Source: Undaria pinnatifida (Eukaryota; Sar; Phaeophyceae; Laminariales; Alariaceae). Taken from it: a DNA stretch of 64,000 nt. Both the position numbers and the translations under genes were made by a program. The notes beneath the pieces were generated by a model, which saw only the letters and a program-made list of their open reading frames with translations, had not been told where the DNA came from and ran no database searches. The stretch lies in the NCBI GenBank assembly GCA_012845835.1, contig JABAKD010000029.1, positions 15,665,453-15,729,452 on the forward strand, in the 5' to 3' direction. Shown piece after piece: positions 62,760 through 64,000 of the stretch (within the stretch, counting starts at the first letter, position 1; every line of letters starts with the position of its first letter).

Positions 62760-63090
62760 GTACTAAAACGTTTCGTCTAACCGATTAAATTCTTGCACGG
62801 TTGTATTTATCAGTCGAAAATGGCGTGTTTCGAATAAATGTTATAAGGCTTAGTTTGGGTAAGCTATTGGTTATCCTTTTGCAAGTGGTCAAACGGACCA
62901 AATAATTGGGCTTTCTCACACATGGGTAAAAAAAAGCCTTTTTTTTACTTTCATTTAATGGACAGAGTTGTCCGACTTGGGGATCTGTAAAGAGGTAGTT
63001 TTCCGGCTGGATCTGCCACTCGAAAAACTCAGTCATGTGCTCTTTTAACACATCGCATCGCTCATCCCACCACAAAGCACACCCACGCAC
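62760..63090 (-). repeat. Mixed remnant: TCGAAAA-type element and tail of the 18945-19082 repeat
   Basis: 62845-62900 is the inverted match of 19028-19078 (AAGGCTTAGTTTGGG, TTTGCAAGTGGTCAAACGGAC). Flanking parts (CACTCGAAAAACTC at ~63013, CATCGCATCGCTCATCCCA at ~63050) match 61530-61635. Confidence 0.5.
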
Positions 63091-63094
63091 CGAT

Positions 63095-63460
63095 ATATTA
63101 TAAAAATTAAAATACACTCCTGCTGTGAGATCGAAGATTTCGTCGAAACTCATTTTTGCAAGCTGTGTGTGATACTCCGATCGCGCGCATTACGAGTTGT
63201 GTGTCCTCATTAAGGATATAGGTCGGCGACTCCCCTTACAACTACAGTGTAGCTATCAGGGTCAACAGGATGATTTTAGTCAGTCTGTGCGCGGAAACTA
63301 TAAAACCCGTTTCTGAGGGGGACAAAATCTGACAGCTGTGAAGGGAAAGGGGGGCCTGGTTTTGATCAAAAGCGAGCGGGTTTGGAGGGGGGCGGGAGGG
63401 GGGGGGGAAAGGGGCAATTTGTGCATGTAAGCTATAAATCCTTTCGAGGGGATAAACCGA
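63095..63460 (+). repeat. Family A head and first modules
   Basis: Near-identical to 59690-60060 up to TTTCGAGGGGATAAA, where it switches to (AT)n and unrelated sequence. Confidence 0.85.
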
Positions 63461-63639
63461 TATATATATATCAGGTACCTCACAGAGGTATCACACAATA
63501 GCGCCGACGGTAGCTCAGCTGCTATCACTGCTGCTGTTTGTTGCTCATCGCCGCAAGTCAGTGTGGTGCATTCCTAGCTGCGCTCGTCAGCAGCGTGCAT
63601 CATACGACGACAGCAGTGGGCGGTATCGATGAAACTTTG

Positions 63640-63943
63640 CCGACAACGGCTACGCCCGCTGTAGCTTTGGCGGCTTTCGGCTAAAGTCTAACGCAACCAA
63701 CCCGCTAGGACGAGGGTTTGTCGCGCGCCACGTACAGAGCTGCCAACCGATTTTCGACTGCTGTCTAACCGCATTCCAGGAGAACCCCTTCACATAACAA
63801 CCTTCAGGAAGAACACAAAAGACTATGAAGTCGACTCGCGACTGAAGATGAGAAGCGGAGCAGAAGGACGCAGTCGAAAACAACTCCGGTGGAAAATGGC
63901 CGTTTTCGACTGGCGAAATCCGACTGTCTGTGTAAGAAATGGC
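63640..63943 (-). mobile_element. Second GCCATTTC-ended unit, inverted and truncated
   Basis: On the minus strand it begins GCCATTTCTTACACAGACAG, TCGGATTTCGCCAGTCGAAA, and shares TTAGCCGAAAGCCGCCAAAG (63684-63659) and the VALDFSRKPPKLQ-type frame with 61394-62230. The far end is missing. Confidence 0.5.
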
Positions 63944-64000
63944 CTATAGCGGTTGATGTTCCGCGCAGGAGATTCTGAAAAATACAAATGCGAGTAGTTC

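Noticed and set aside
1-64000. CRISPR array
   Set aside because: No regularly spaced identical repeats with unique spacers. The tandem arrays found have contiguous units, and the genome is eukaryotic.

Overview
This window is eukaryotic, intron-bearing and dominated by transposable elements. The most informative genic signal is on the minus strand of the first 8 kb: spliced exons of a secreted parallel beta-helix protein of the 'Pmp-like' type that is abundant in brown algae. Together with interstitial TTAGGG arrays, degenerate Copia retroelements, a (CAA)n-tailed non-LTR retrotransposon and tRNA-derived SINEs, this suggests a stramenopile nuclear genome, most likely a brown alga. That assignment is an inference from family resemblance. 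No prokaryotic operon, rRNA, CRISPR array or convincing housekeeping gene is visible.

Layout. 1-9 kb: an exon-per-repeat beta-helix gene (exons at 7627-7137, 3136-3059 and 1249-1172, minus strand). Its introns hold a broken Copia gag-protease (4900-6370, plus strand) and a 21-bp minisatellite; a Copia integrase relic (7935-8800) lies just upstream. 9-13.5 kb: unassigned sequence, a 65-bp minisatellite, a telomere-like array and a LINE tail. 13.5-17.3 kb: a degenerate gag/CCHC/protease element between two ~245-bp direct repeats. 17.4-35 kb: a nest of LINE 3' ends, SINEs and a G-rich modular repeat (called family A here), plus the C-terminal part of a second non-LTR class (27066-28200). 35-43 kb: family A interrupted by a 2.2-kb hAT-like element with a perfect 8-bp target duplication. 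43.3-49.3 kb: a Copia element with ~0.8-kb LTR-like ends on the minus strand, without integrase or RT. 49.9-64 kb: an (AGT)n array, further A, C, D and E repeats, a candidate small secreted-protein gene (54865-55146), an APE-type LINE endonuclease fragment (57988-58530) and a TIR element with GCCATTTC ends.

Repeat families named here: A, a G-rich modular element of 1.2-1.8 kb; C, a (TG)n-headed, A-rich element with three near-identical copies and one truncated copy; D, a tRNA-derived SINE; E, a ~440-bp poly(A) retroposon; F, CGGTTCGGTGCGG-type short repeats; LINE-CAA, a non-LTR element ending in (CAA)n. They are repeatedly nested: E inside D, D inside A, A inside a LINE tail, hAT inside A, and C inside hAT. 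This gives a relative insertion history. All recognisable transposon ORFs carry stops, frameshifts or altered catalytic residues, so the window looks like a transposon graveyard with a few young non-coding copies (family C, parts of D and A) and at least one host gene.
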